From Mesorhizobium sp. (GTDB lineage Bacteria; Pseudomonadota; Alphaproteobacteria; Rhizobiales; Rhizobiaceae), in the NCBI GenBank assembly GCA_004020645.1, contig SAQL01000032.1, positions 1 through 64,000 of the forward strand: DNA of 64,000 nt, written 5' to 3'. Both the position numbers and the translations under genes were made by a program. Numbering within the stretch: position 1 is the stretch's first letter; every line of letters starts with the position of its first letter. The notes below the pieces were generated by a model. The model searched no databases and was not told where the DNA came from. It worked only from the letters and a program-made list of their open reading frames with translations. Shown in pieces: positions 7,765 through 17,334 of this stretch.

Positions 7765-7809
7765 GCACATCGGCCGGGAAGCCGGGCAGCGGCTTTCCGG
7801 CCGATGTGC
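7765..7809. repeat. Long stable hairpin between the Toprim and DUF2493 genes
   Basis: Arms of 19 bp (7765-7783 and 7791-7809) pair with a single G-T mismatch and a 7-base loop. On the minus strand it lies in the 437-base spacer of what may be one transcript. It could be a processing, stabilising or attenuation site. The rest of 7550-7986 shows no gene, although the minus-strand frame is open. Confidence 0.5.
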
Positions 7810-7986
7810 CAACAAAAAGGCCGGCCAGGGGAGGAAACCTGCCGGGCGCTGCTGAAGGCCCGGATGTCGCGTGGTAGGGGTCGCCTCCCGGCAGGCCCGC
7901 GGGCGCGCGCCTTCCCGGCAACGGAGAAGCCTTGGGGCCGGCCTTCCGCACGGCCACAGCCTGCGCCTGCGCGTCCGGGCCCCGCT

Positions 7987-9024
7987 TCACGTCGCGAGGA
8001 AGGCGATCGCATCTTCCGGGATAAGCTGTTCGCGAAGCCGCTGCATGAGCCGGTCGGGCCCGAGACGGCGCAGATCCTCGTTGAAATCGCCGAGTTCCGG
8101 CGACAGCACGAGCGGCAGGAGACCGGCAGCCTGAGCGCGCCGGCTCAGCCGATCGATGCCATGCCGGCCGGCCGCATCGGCATCGGCCGCAATATAAAGG
8201 CGGCGGCAACCGGCCGGGAAGCGGAAGGCCGCGAGGTGATTGGCCGAGAGGGCCGCGACCACCGGCATGGCGGGCATCACCGCGTTGAGGGACAACATCG
8301 TTTCGATGCCTTCGCCCGCCGCCATGATCGGGACCGGGCCGATTGTGGGGAATGAGAAGCGCACCGCATTGCCGAGAAGGCCGCCAAGCGATCGTCTTGG
8401 ATTGTCGACCGCGGCCTTGCCGGATCCGCACGGATCGAGCCAGGTGCGATGCACGCCGGTGATCATGCCGGCGGCGTCGGTGACGGCTGCGACGAGGGCT
8501 GGAAATGCCGATGTCGCGCCCGTCGTCAGATCCCGATAATAGCAGGAGGGATGGAAGCGCAGCGAACCGTGGCGCGCGACGGCGACGATGTCACGATCGC
8601 GCAGATATGCCTCGGCCAAACTGCCGTGGAGCGGCCAGCTCATCGCGAAGAGGCGTCGCGCCCGTTCGCTCGCTGACGGCAGGCCAATCGGCCTTGAATC
8701 ATCGCTGCCCGCAGACTGCGGCGGCTCGGGGTTCGGCAAGCTCAGGAAGCGCCGCGCCTCGGCGGCCACGTCATGGAAGTCAACAAGCCCGCAGGTCTCG
8801 CGGACAAGATCGAGGAGATCGCCGAATTGGGCCGTCGCCTCGTCTGCCCATCTGCCTCGACGCGGTCCGGAAAGATGGACATAGAGCGAGCGCCCCTTGC
8901 TGTTGCCGACATCGCCGGCGATCCAGTAATTGCCCGCGCGCCGGCCGGCCGAGAGATAATGACGGCAGACGGCCTCGGCGTTTTGCGCGAGGCGGTCCGC
9001 GAGTTCGGAGGCGGAGGCGAGCAT
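7987..9024 (-). CDS. Toprim-domain primase-like protein
   Basis: The 345-residue protein has a primase-like N-terminal region (residues 1-130, including GSLYVHL-type and DLLDLVRE segments). The C-terminal Toprim fold is marked by GEGIETMLSL (catalytic Glu) and LYIAADADAAG (DxD). Toprim domains coordinate metal in primases, topoisomerases and nucleases. This plasmid-borne type lacks a visible helicase domain and an N-terminal zinc finger. It begins at 9024 with a good GAGGAA ribosome binding site and lies 14 bp downstream of the helicase gene in the same direction, so the two are likely co-transcribed. A role in replication or transfer priming is inferred. Confidence 0.8.
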   Translation of the reverse strand: MLASASELADRLAQNAEAVCRHYLSAGRRAGNYWIAGDVGNSKGRSLYVHLSGPRRGRWADEATAQFGDLLDLVRETCGLVDFHDVAAEARRFLSLPNPEPPQSAGSDDSRPIGLPSASERARRLFAMSWPLHGSLAEAYLRDRDIVAVARHGSLRFHPSCYYRDLTTGATSAFPALVAAVTDAAGMITGVHRTWLDPCGSGKAAVDNPRRSLGGLLGNAVRFSFPTIGPVPIMAAGEGIETMLSLNAVMPAMPVVAALSANHLAAFRFPAGCRRLYIAADADAAGRHGIDRLSRRAQAAGLLPLVLSPELGDFNEDLRRLGPDRLMQRLREQLIPEDAIAFLAT

Positions 9025-9037
9025 AACCGTTCCTCCC

Positions 9038-12000
9038 TCAGACGCGGCTGACGATGTCGACCAGGCGATGGCGTTCCATCAGCCGGGAGAGGATAGTGGC
9101 CGCATCGCCGGTCATCGGTATGAAAAACCGGGTTTTCCACTGGATCATCTCGCTAAACAGCCCGACCGCCTTCAGCCAGTCGCGCATGCCGTCGGTGAAG
9201 CCGTTGAGTTCGACGCGATAGTCATTCATAATTTTTACGCGCCGCAAGGTCATGTCGCCGGCAAGGCCGATCACGGACGCGCCATTGGTGAGCGCGGCCC
9301 AGACCTGTTCGGGACTGATCGTCTGGACTTGATCAAGGCCAAGATTGCGGCACAGCGCCGGCAGATGCGCCGGCGCTACCGTGCGGCCGACGATCCTTTC
9401 GCCATCGTCGGTCTGCAGCCGGAAGACACGGCAATAGTCCTGCGGCAGCAGGCGCCAGATCGGCAGCAGCAGTCCTGTGATGATATGCAGCTGCGAGTCC
9501 GAGAATTGCGGAATTTTCGCGATCTCGGCCTGCCAGGCGGCTGCGAACAGCGCTTCGTCGGCCTCCTCCCAATTGGTGTCTTCGAGTTGGCGGACCTCGT
9601 AGCGCAGTTCGTCCATCGGGCGGATGAGCGCGACGCGCGGTTCAATCGTGCCATCGTCCAGCATGACGCTGCGGGTCGGTTTCATCACTGCCGCGCGCCC
9701 GGATTTGCAGTTGACCATCAGCGTGGCGCGACGATCGCGCTCGGTCATCGCAAGGGCGTCCGAGAGAGACATCGGCTTGTTGCGCATGCGTTGTGCGATG
9801 GTCAGGAGATGCGACTGCGCGCCGCTGCCGGGATGGGTGTAGACGACCTGGCGATCGGTGACCGTCATGCTGTCGGCTTCAAGCGTCTCCAGACCCTTGT
9901 CGTAGACGCCGGCGGCGATCGCGCCATCGATGCGCGCCGCCAGAAGCTGTTCGAAAGCGTCGAAGAGCAGATTCTGCATGGCGATCGTCAACGCCAGCAT
10001 GCGGTTGAGAAAGGTCGTGATCGGCGGAAGTTCGTCTTTGAGACCGCCCTCTTGCGTGGTCAGCGCCAGCCCAGTGATGGCTTCGAACTGGGTGAGCGAG
10101 CAGCCCTCGACCTGGCCCTGGTGGATCAGCAGGTAAAACTGCCGTAGTGCATCGCGCGCATAGCGGGATTCCAGGTTGTCCTCGCTTCGAAAGAGCCCCT
10201 GTCCGCCCGTTTGCCGCTGCCCGCGGGTGATCGCGCCGAGAGTGTCGAGCCGGCGGGCGATCGTCGACAGGAAGCGCCGCTCGGCCTTGACGTTGGTGGC
10301 GATCGGCCGGAACAGCGGCGGTTGCTTCTGATTGGTGCGGTTGGTGCGACCGAGCCCTTGAATGGCCGTGTCGGCCCGCCATCCGGCCTCCAGCAGATAG
10401 TGGACGCGCAGGCGCTGGTTCAGTGCCGAGAGTTCGGCATGATAGGAGCGGCCGGTGCCGCCCGCGTCGCTGAAGACGAGAATGCGCTTCTCGTCGTTCA
10501 TGAAGGCCCTGACGTCATCGAGGCTCGCCGAGCCGGGACGGGTCTCCACCGCGAACCGCTCGATGCGCCCACTCGTGTCGCGACGGATAATGCGACGGGA
10601 GCGGCCGGTGATCTCCGCAACCTGTTCCGTTCCAAAATGCTGGACGATCTGATCGAGCGCGGTGGGAACGGCCGGCAGCGAGCCGAGTTTTTCGAAAAGC
10701 GCGTCACGGCGGGCGACGGCCTCGCGACAGATGATTGGGTTGCCGTCCTGGTCGAAGACCGGCCGTGAACTGATATTGCCGCTCTCGTCGGAGAACGCCT
10801 CGAAGAGCTGCGTCGGGAACGAATGCATCAGGTAGTCAGCTACAAATTCCCTCGGCGTCACATCAACCTGGATGTCGCCCCATTCCTCGGTCGGAATCTG
10901 GGCGAGGCGACGCTCGGTGAGGGCTTCCCCGGTCGAGACGATCTGGATGACGACGGCGTGGCCATCTGCCAGATCGCGCTCGATCGAGCGCATCAGGGTC
11001 GGCGTCTTCATCGAGGTGAGGAGGTGGTTGAAGAAGCGCTGCTCGGAGGATGCAAAGGCGACCTCGCTGCCGACTTGGCATTGCGATTGAGCGTGCCCGA
11101 CTGCCCGGTGATGCCGGACGCCTCCATAGCGGCGTCGAGGTTGCTGTGGATGACCTGGAACGCCTCGGCCCAGGAATCGTAGATCGTAATCTGTTCCTGC
11201 GTCAGTTCGTGTTCGACCATCTCGTATTTGACGCCGTCATAGGAAAGAGAGCGTGAGGCGTAGAGGCCGAGGGCTTTCAGATCGCGCGCGAGCACCTCCA
11301 TGGCTGCGACGCCGCCGTCCTCGATGGCCGCGACGAAATCCGACCGCGTCGGAAACGGGAAATCGGCGGCGCCCCACAGTCCGAGACGCTCCGCATAGGC
11401 CAGATTCTCGACGTCCGTCGCACCTGTCGCCGAGACATAGACCACACGCGCATGGGGCAAGGCGCGTTGAAGCCTGAGGCCCGCCCTGCCCTGTTGCGAT
11501 CCGGCTTTTTCACCACGCTCCGTCTTGCCGCCGGCGGCGTTGGCCATGGCGTGGCCTTCGTCGAAGATGATGACGCCGTCGAAATCCTCGCCGAGCCAGT
11601 CCACAATCTGCTGGACGCGTGAGCGTTTGCCTTCGCGCTCGTCGGAGCGAAGCGTTGCGAAAGTGGTGAACAGGATGCCTTCCGCGAGACGGATCGGCGT
11701 GCCCTGCCGGAAACGCGACAGCGGCGTGACCAGAAGCTTCTCCTGACCCAGCGCCGACCAATCTCGCTGGGAATCCCACAGCAACTTGTCGGATTTTGAG
11801 ATCCACAGATGCCGACGGCGACCCTTCAGCCAGTTGTCCAACAGGATGCCGGCGACCTGCCGCCCCTTGCCGGCGCCGGTTCCGTCACCGAGAAACCAGC
11901 CGCGGCGAAAGCGGACAGCGCCGGCGGTTTCTTCGTTGGCCGCTTGGACATTGTCCCAGGATTTATCGACTGTCCAGAACCCGGCGAGATAGCCGGCGTG

Positions 12001-13479
12001 GGCTTCGCCCGCATAGATCACGCTTTCGAGCTGGGCGTCTGAGAGGATGCCTTCCGTGATGACGTGCTCGGGAAGATGCGGGCGGTAACCGGGCTTGGGG
12101 GGAGCGACTGATGCCATCGCCGTCGACTCCACGAGCTTGTCCGGATGGGGTTTGGCGCCGGGGATGCTGATCGCCTGGAGCTGATAGGGTTCGTAGATCC
12201 CGTCCGCCAGGGTACCGCGTGTTCCGTCGGCGGCTTCTCGAATCTCGTAGGCGAGCTCGACGATGGGCCGCGATGGCGGCGACACGGGGCCGGGCGCTGC
12301 ATGGGGGCGGTGCTGCGAGGCGCTTGGCCGTGCCGGCGCCGCTGTCACCGCGGCGGGCCGCAACATGTCGGCGCTGCTGCGTGCCGCCATCTTGGCCGTC
12401 TCGGCCCGCAGGATCCCGTTGGAGAGCGCGCCGATGGAGTGTGGCGAGGTCGACGGCGAGCGCGGCGGCAAGACAGTGAGCCTGTCGAGAAGCGTCTGCA
12501 GATCTGGGGCTGTGCCATTTGAGGCGATCAGGCGGGCGGGATCCTGCGCCGGAATTTTGTCCAGGACCGTGAACCGCGTCTCGACGGTGGTGCCGTGCCG
12601 TGCATAGACGCTTCCGTCGATCGCCGCCGAGAACAGGACCTGGCCGCGCTCCTGCAACCGGACGAAGGCGTCGCGCCATTTCGGATTGTCGGGGGCGAGG
12701 CTCGAACCGGTGATCGCGACCAGGCGTCCGCCGGGCGCCAGTCGCGCGAAGGCGGAAGCGAGGTGACGCCAGGCCGCGTCCGAAACCCTGCCCTCGACAT
12801 GGGCTCCGACCGAAAATGGCGGGTTCATGATGACGACGGTCGGGCTGGCGGATCGATTCAGGTAATCGTCGATATGGGCAGCGTCGTGCCGCGAGGTCTG
12901 GGCGTTCGGGAAGAGCTGCGTCAGCAAGGCCTGCCGGACGGGCGCGTAGTCGTTCAGCATCAGCCGCGCCTGCGCGATCTCCGCAAAGATGGCGAGAAGG
13001 CCGGTGCCCGCGGATGGTTCGAGCACGGTGTCGCCGGCAATCATGCCGGCGGCGCGAGAGACGACATAGGCCAGCGGCATCGGTGTCGACAGCTGCTGGA
13101 AGGCCTGCGATTCATCCGATCGGCGGGTATGGGTCGGCACGAGATGCGCGACCTTCGCCAGCATGGCGAGCGCACCGGCGGGTGTCTGCGAGCGGCCGAG
13201 GATTACCGGTCCGAACTTGCGCAGGAAAAGAACCTGTGCCGCCTCGCAGGCTTCATAGGCGTCTTTCCAGACCCAGCATCCCTCCGCATCGCTGCCGTCG
13301 AAGGCGTGGGTCATGATCGGACGAAGATCGCTCGCGCCGATCGGCCGACCCCGTTCGAGGAAGGGCATGATCTGGTTGGCCGCCTGCAGAATTCGGGTGG
13401 CGCGGCTGGTCCGGCCGGAGACGGTCGGATCGAGGGAGCCAGCCGGAATGCCGGTGGCGCGTGCGGGAAGGGCGTTCAT
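9038..13479 (-). pseudogene. Strawberry notch-like methylase/helicase, split by a one-base frameshift
   Basis: Two adjacent frames form one large plasmid-type protein of about 1,480 residues. The upstream part (13479 to 11008) has an N6-adenine methyltransferase-like domain with LEPSAGTG and VIMNPPFS, then a superfamily 2 helicase with GDGTGAGKG (Walker A) and IIFDEGHAM. The downstream part (11011 to 9038) continues the helicase with GLGRTNRTNQ. After LNRNAKSAARS, near 11056-11061, one extra base would join ...AFASSEQRFFNHLLTSMKTPTL in frame. The total length is 3n+2, as expected for one missing base. By chance the upstream stop overlaps an ATG at 11011, so the C-terminal half might still be made. 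The start at 13479 begins the homology. The family is linked to plasmid maintenance or transfer; its activity is unproven. Confidence 0.8.
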
Positions 13480-13802
13480 GAGAGGGTCCTGTCGAGAGCA
13501 GCGAAAGGATCGGCCTGCACCAGGCGCTCTCTCAACCCGGCCAGGCCAACCTGTCCCGGCCTTCCCTCTTCCTCTCCAGCCGAGCCGCCGCCCCCGGCCG
13601 CTCTCCACCAAGGGTCGCATGTGTTGCACTTGGGCGAACGGGCCGGTCCGAACTGGCCGGTCCGCCCGGGCCCTGGCGGTCGCTTCGGCTCACACGAGGC
13701 GGTATGCCGTAGCTACCGGGCCGGCTTTTTGAGATTTATCCGGCACTTGCAGCTGCTTATAGTGGCTGCATCAATTCAGTCGAATGAGGTGGATCGAGGC
13801 GG
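13480..13802. other. Divergent intergenic region
   Basis: About 320 bp between the leftward helicase and the rightward DUF1173 gene. The segment 13500-13620 is pyrimidine-rich on the plus strand, the purine-rich leader of the helicase. Promoters for both genes must lie here; I cannot assign boxes with confidence. Confidence 0.4.
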
Positions 13803-14999
13803 ATGCGCCAGTTCAGGATTGGGGACCAGATAGTGGAGGAGACGGCGCCGGACCTTCAACCGGTGCTCGAGCGGGCCTATGAGGGCAGACAGCGACCCTT
13901 GTGCCTTTGCCGTGAACCACCGGTTGCGATGTACATCGCCCGTCTCGACGGTCAGTATCTCGTCAAACGCATGCCTTCGTCGGGGCGCGACCATGATCCG
14001 GCCTGCCCCTCCTATGAGCCGCCATACGAGCTGTCGGGCCTTGGCCCACTGATCGGCAGCGCAATCCAGATCGACGAAGCGACAGGCACGGCGATGCTCA
14101 AGCTCGACTTTTCGCTGTCGAAGCGGGGCAGCCGGGCGGCACCGGCATCTCAGTCCCAGACGAGCGACACGGTGCGAAACGAGACCAGCAAACTCTCGCT
14201 GCGTGCGATGCTGCACTATCTGTGGGACGTGGCGGAATTGACGGAATGGACGTCGTTGTGGGCGGGCAAGCGCGGATGGGGCAAGGTCCGTTCCAATTTG
14301 ATCAACGCCGCCAAGGAGATGACGGCGCGGGGCGGCCCGCTTGACGAGATCCTGTTCGTGCCCGAGGTGTTCCAAACGGAAGACAAGGCCGCCATAGCGG
14401 CTCGGCGGGCGAACGCTCTTGCCGATCTTCACGCGACGGGGCGCGGACCGAGGAAGCTGATGCTGCTTGTCGGTGAGGTGAAGGAGTTCACCGCCGCGCG
14501 CAGCGGCCAGAAGATCGTCATCAAGCACATGCCCGATTTTCCGCTGATGCTGGACGACGGGCCTTGGCGGCGCGTGAATGTCCGATATGAACCGGAACTG
14601 GCATTGTGGCGATCCGACGAGGGCTTCCATCTGGTCGCGATTGCGACATTCGGCATCTCGAGCGCTGGCATGGCCTATGTCGACGAGATTGCCTTGATGG
14701 TGGTGAACGAGAACTGGATCCCCTTCGAGACGGTGCAAGAGCATCGCCTACTTTCACGGCTCGCGGGAATGCGAAGAAAGAGCGTCAAGGGATTGCGCTT
14801 CAATCTGGCGCGAGACCAGCCAATCGTCTGCGTGACCTTGCCGGAACAGCGACCCTCGCCGGTCGCCATGTATATCGTCCCGGGCGGTGCCTGCGCCGAA
14901 TACGAGCGGGCGCTCGCCGAGATGATCGAGGCGCGGCCGGAGATGACGCCATGGGTCTGGCGATCCTCCGACGGCGAAATGCCGCCGTTCCCGGACTGA
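13803..14999 (+). CDS. DUF1173 family protein
   Basis: The 398-residue protein matches DUF1173, a family of rhizobial plasmids. Its N-terminus has CLCREPPVAMYIARLDGQYLVKRMP and a CPSYE cysteine, which together with the CLC pair could bind metal. A long central region ends in a C-terminal PSPVAMYIVPGG segment and a final WRSS element. Function unknown. The start follows GAGGCGG. It is transcribed divergently from the helicase. A broken second copy of the C-terminal part is found at 21073-21255. Confidence 0.85.
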   Translation: MRQFRIGDQIVEETAPDLQPVLERAYEGRQRPLCLCREPPVAMYIARLDGQYLVKRMPSSGRDHDPACPSYEPPYELSGLGPLIGSAIQIDEATGTAMLKLDFSLSKRGSRAAPASQSQTSDTVRNETSKLSLRAMLHYLWDVAELTEWTSLWAGKRGWGKVRSNLINAAKEMTARGGPLDEILFVPEVFQTEDKAAIAARRANALADLHATGRGPRKLMLLVGEVKEFTAARSGQKIVIKHMPDFPLMLDDGPWRRVNVRYEPELALWRSDEGFHLVAIATFGISSAGMAYVDEIALMVVNENWIPFETVQEHRLLSRLAGMRRKSVKGLRFNLARDQPIVCVTLPEQRPSPVAMYIVPGGACAEYERALAEMIEARPEMTPWVWRSSDGEMPPFPD

Positions 15000-15028
15000 C
15001 GGGGGTCCGGGACCTGGCGGCCGTGGCA

Positions 15029-15427
15029 TCAACGTGCCACGACGCTGATGCCGATGCTGTTTTCATCGAGATCGATGCGCAGATGCGTTGCCGATGGCCG
15101 CGCATCCGCGAGGGCAAGGATTTTTTCGGCGGCAAGGAATTCGATGCCGTCATCGCCGCCGAAATAGCGGCGCTTGTATTCCCACCAGTCTAAATTGCTG
15201 CCGGGATTGCATTCGTCAGCATAGCAGACCATTGGCTTGCCCCCGTCCGGAAGCTTGCCGTTCGAACATATATAGACCCCTTGGTCGCCAACCAGCCAAA
15301 GGCCGCGCTTTTCATCCTTGCCTGGCGCCAGGCCGTAATGGGGATTGCGGAAGCCGCCATTGGCGGCGGCATCCGCCTCGCCACGCGCAATGACAGCGCG
15401 CACCGCGGAAAGCGGGAACGTGAACAT
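15029..15427 (-). CDS. DUF3085 family protein
   Basis: The 132-residue protein has the DUF3085 signature: an N-terminal AVRAVIARGEADAA helix, then GFRNPHYGLAPGKDEKRGLWLVGDQGVYI and CYADECNP. It is a small soluble protein of unknown function, common on rhizobial plasmids near DUF1419 and ParB genes. The start at 15427 has a GGAGAA ribosome binding site. It converges on DUF1173, with stops 30 bp apart. Confidence 0.85.
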   Translation of the reverse strand: MFTFPLSAVRAVIARGEADAAANGGFRNPHYGLAPGKDEKRGLWLVGDQGVYICSNGKLPDGGKPMVCYADECNPGSNLDWWEYKRRYFGGDDGIEFLAAEKILALADARPSATHLRIDLDENSIGISVVAR

Positions 15428-15589
15428 GGTTTTCTCCTGAACTTGAGAGGGCTTCGCCGTGACCGGTCAAAGCGACGACAAAGCCGGTCGGATGAATTTA
15501 GCAGTGGTCAGCAATTATCAATTGTAGCCGCCGAAGTTCGACGGACCGCCATAGGCCTTGTGTTGGGCGCGATCGATCACGAACGGGTA

Positions 15590-16191
15590 TCACGCGCCAG
15601 TGGACGGCTTTCCCCTGCGCAGCTTCTCTTCGATTTCTTCATCCGTCAGATCTTCCAGGAGCTTCAGGACGGTGCCATGGCCGCCTGCGTTGACGAGGAT
15701 GGTGCGCTTGCCGCGATGCTCGGCCGGCCAGGCGCCTGGGTCGGCGGAGCCGGCGGTGCCACGAAAATCGGGATGGGTGTCGGCCCAGATCGCCTCGAGC
15801 TTCTCTTCCCGCGTCATGGTCTCCGGCAGCTGGCTCTCGCAGGCGATGATGGCTTCGCGCATCGCGTGGGGGCTTTGGGGGTCAGAGAGGTCGCAAAACC
15901 CGGTGAACCATCGCCGCCGGCCACGAATGGTGATTTCGAAGAAGACGCTGGTGATATAGCCGGCCTTGAACTCCGACATTCCGAACATGCCGGTTCTAAC
16001 GAAGAGCGGCGGCAGGAGATCGAGCATGAAGTGATATTCGCTCGCCTCGATCTCGAACCATTGGGAAACGTAGGCTTTGCCCCAGATACGATCCTCGGGC
16101 GGTGCTTCCTGGTCACATTAAACAGCGCAAACATCTGTTCGCGCGTTGCGACATTTTCAAAAATCTTTCGGAAGGACGGTTGATCAGGCAT
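15590..16191 (-). pseudogene. DUF1419 family protein, one-base frameshift
   Basis: The N-terminal part (from 16191, PDQPSFRKIFENVATREQMF) runs to ...NVTRKHRP. Homology then continues in another frame as EDRIWGKAYVSQWFEIEASEYHFMLDLLPP and on to 15590. One extra base near 16096-16100, beside a CCCG/GGGC run, restores a protein of about 200 residues; the interval is 3n+2 bases. DUF1419 proteins are plasmid-associated and functionally unknown. The neighbouring DUF3085 and ParB-like genes are its usual company. If the frameshift is a sequence error, this is an intact gene. Confidence 0.75.
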
Positions 16192-16310
16192 GGAAAGCTC
16201 CTTTCGGGCATGGCGAAGGGGCCGTTGGAGCGGCGTTCGCAGTTCTTCATGGTGAGGAGGGGTGTGGAGACGCCTCGGGCAGCGGCGAGACGTCCAGAAA
16301 CGAAAGAGGG

Positions 16311-16700
16311 TTAGGCTGCTCGCGGTACAGCAGATGTCGGGAAACTTCCCACGCCGCTGATTGCATGAACGAGCGCTGCGAGCGCAGCAATGTCGTCGAG
16401 CAGAGTGAGATCGGCCAAGTGATTGGGGCCGCCGGTGTAGTCCTGTCGACCCTTGCAGGTCCGGATCAGAATTCCGTGTCCAGAGGCAAGACCGAACTGG
16501 CCAACCTGGATATAAACGCGGCTGTGATGCAGGGTTATTTCACCTGCGACGGCGATGCCTGCCTTGTTTGAACGCAGATCGTACGATCCGGCTGGCAGGT
16601 GCAGCTCGGCGGCAAGCTTCTTCAAACGCAAGCGCGCGGTCGAGTGAAAGCGCCTCTTCTGTTCTTCGTTGTAGGAACAGGACTTGGTCCACTGAAACAT
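16311..16700 (-). CDS. Conserved plasmid hypothetical protein
   Basis: The 129-residue basic protein starts at 16700 behind GGAG in ATGGAGATCATC. It opens with FQWTKSCSYNEEQKRRFH and a lysine/arginine-rich helix, followed by a beta-rich centre with LPAGSYDLRSNKAGIAVAGEITLHHSRVYIQVG. I do not recognise a named domain. It sits in a leftward array of similar small genes upstream of ParB, separated by GC hairpins. Function unknown. Confidence 0.6.
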   Translation of the reverse strand: MFQWTKSCSYNEEQKRRFHSTARLRLKKLAAELHLPAGSYDLRSNKAGIAVAGEITLHHSRVYIQVGQFGLASGHGILIRTCKGRQDYTGGPNHLADLTLLDDIAALAALVHAISGVGSFPTSAVPRAA

Positions 16701-16723
16701 GATGATCTCCATGAAACGAAAGC

Positions 16724-16751
16724 GCCCGGCGATCGCGGTGCGACGCCGGGC
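16724..16751 (-). terminator. Terminator-like hairpin after the 16785-17261 gene
   Basis: Arms GCCCGGCG (16724-16731) and CGCCGGGC (16744-16751) are followed on the minus strand by CTTTCGTTT. It lies between the stop of the upstream gene and the ATG at 16700. Confidence 0.55.
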
Positions 16752-16784
16752 TGCTGAGGGCTTGATGGGTGAAGGCAACGCCGA

Positions 16785-17261
16785 TCAGGCCGCTGTTCGG
16801 CCTTCGATGACGTCGGCGCCAACCTCGTCGGCCGTGACCTCTTCTAGAATCGTGTGCGAATATGGATTCATTGCCAGCCACAGCTCGGCAGCTTCACGGT
16901 TGTCGGCCAGGTGAAGCAGCTCGATATTGCCATCGTAAACCTGCAGCACCCGCACCATTCCGATCGCGGGCCGTTCGATGATCTTGAAGATGAGATCGCT
17001 ATCGATCGAATGCGTGCGCCTTACCGTGACCAGGATGATGGAGCCGCTCGAGAAATTACCGGCATGAAGAGTAATGGCGGCAGGCGACGACCATGCTTCA
17101 TGCTCGCGCGGCGGGGTCTTCTTGACCAGCCGGCCAACGCCATTGCGCCCCTCCCACGCGGCGAGCTTCTTCGTGAAGCGGGTGGGCGGTTTGGGGGCAC
17201 GATCACCATAGTTGATCAGGCTCCCGAGTGGGGCATTCTCATAAACGTTGCTTGCGGACAT
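16785..17261 (-). CDS. Conserved plasmid hypothetical protein
   Basis: The 158-residue protein starts at 17261 with an AAGGAG ribosome binding site. A basic N-terminal third (RAPKPPTRFTKKLAAWEGRNG) leads to a beta-rich middle and a C-terminal acidic helix. No catalytic motif or named family is recognised. It is bracketed by intrinsic terminators at 17291-17312 and 16724-16751, so it is probably expressed as a single gene. Confidence 0.6.
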   Translation of the reverse strand: MSASNVYENAPLGSLINYGDRAPKPPTRFTKKLAAWEGRNGVGRLVKKTPPREHEAWSSPAAITLHAGNFSSGSIILVTVRRTHSIDSDLIFKIIERPAIGMVRVLQVYDGNIELLHLADNREAAELWLAMNPYSHTILEEVTADEVGADVIEGRTAA

Positions 17262-17290
17262 ATGTTTGCTCCTTGTCCAGAAACAGAAAA

Positions 17291-17312
17291 GGCCCGGCGC
17301 GATGGCCGGGCC
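17291..17312 (-). terminator. Intrinsic terminator of the parB-like gene
   Basis: Arms GGCCCGGC (17291-17298) and GCCGGGCC (17305-17312) form a GC stem with a 6-base loop, followed on the minus strand by TTTTCTGTTT. It is 20-45 bases after the ParB stop. Confidence 0.7.
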
Positions 17313-17334
17313 CTGGGTGGTGCCATGAAGGCCG

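Noticed and set aside
6608..8431. 607-codon open frame upstream of DUF2493
   Set aside because: The part beyond 7549 has no homology, crosses palindromic repeats and overlaps the Toprim gene on the same strand in another frame. GC-rich DNA gives long open frames by chance.
12595..13833. 412-codon plus-strand frame opposite the helicase
   Set aside because: It is antisense to strongly conserved methyltransferase sequence, and its translation has no coherent motif.
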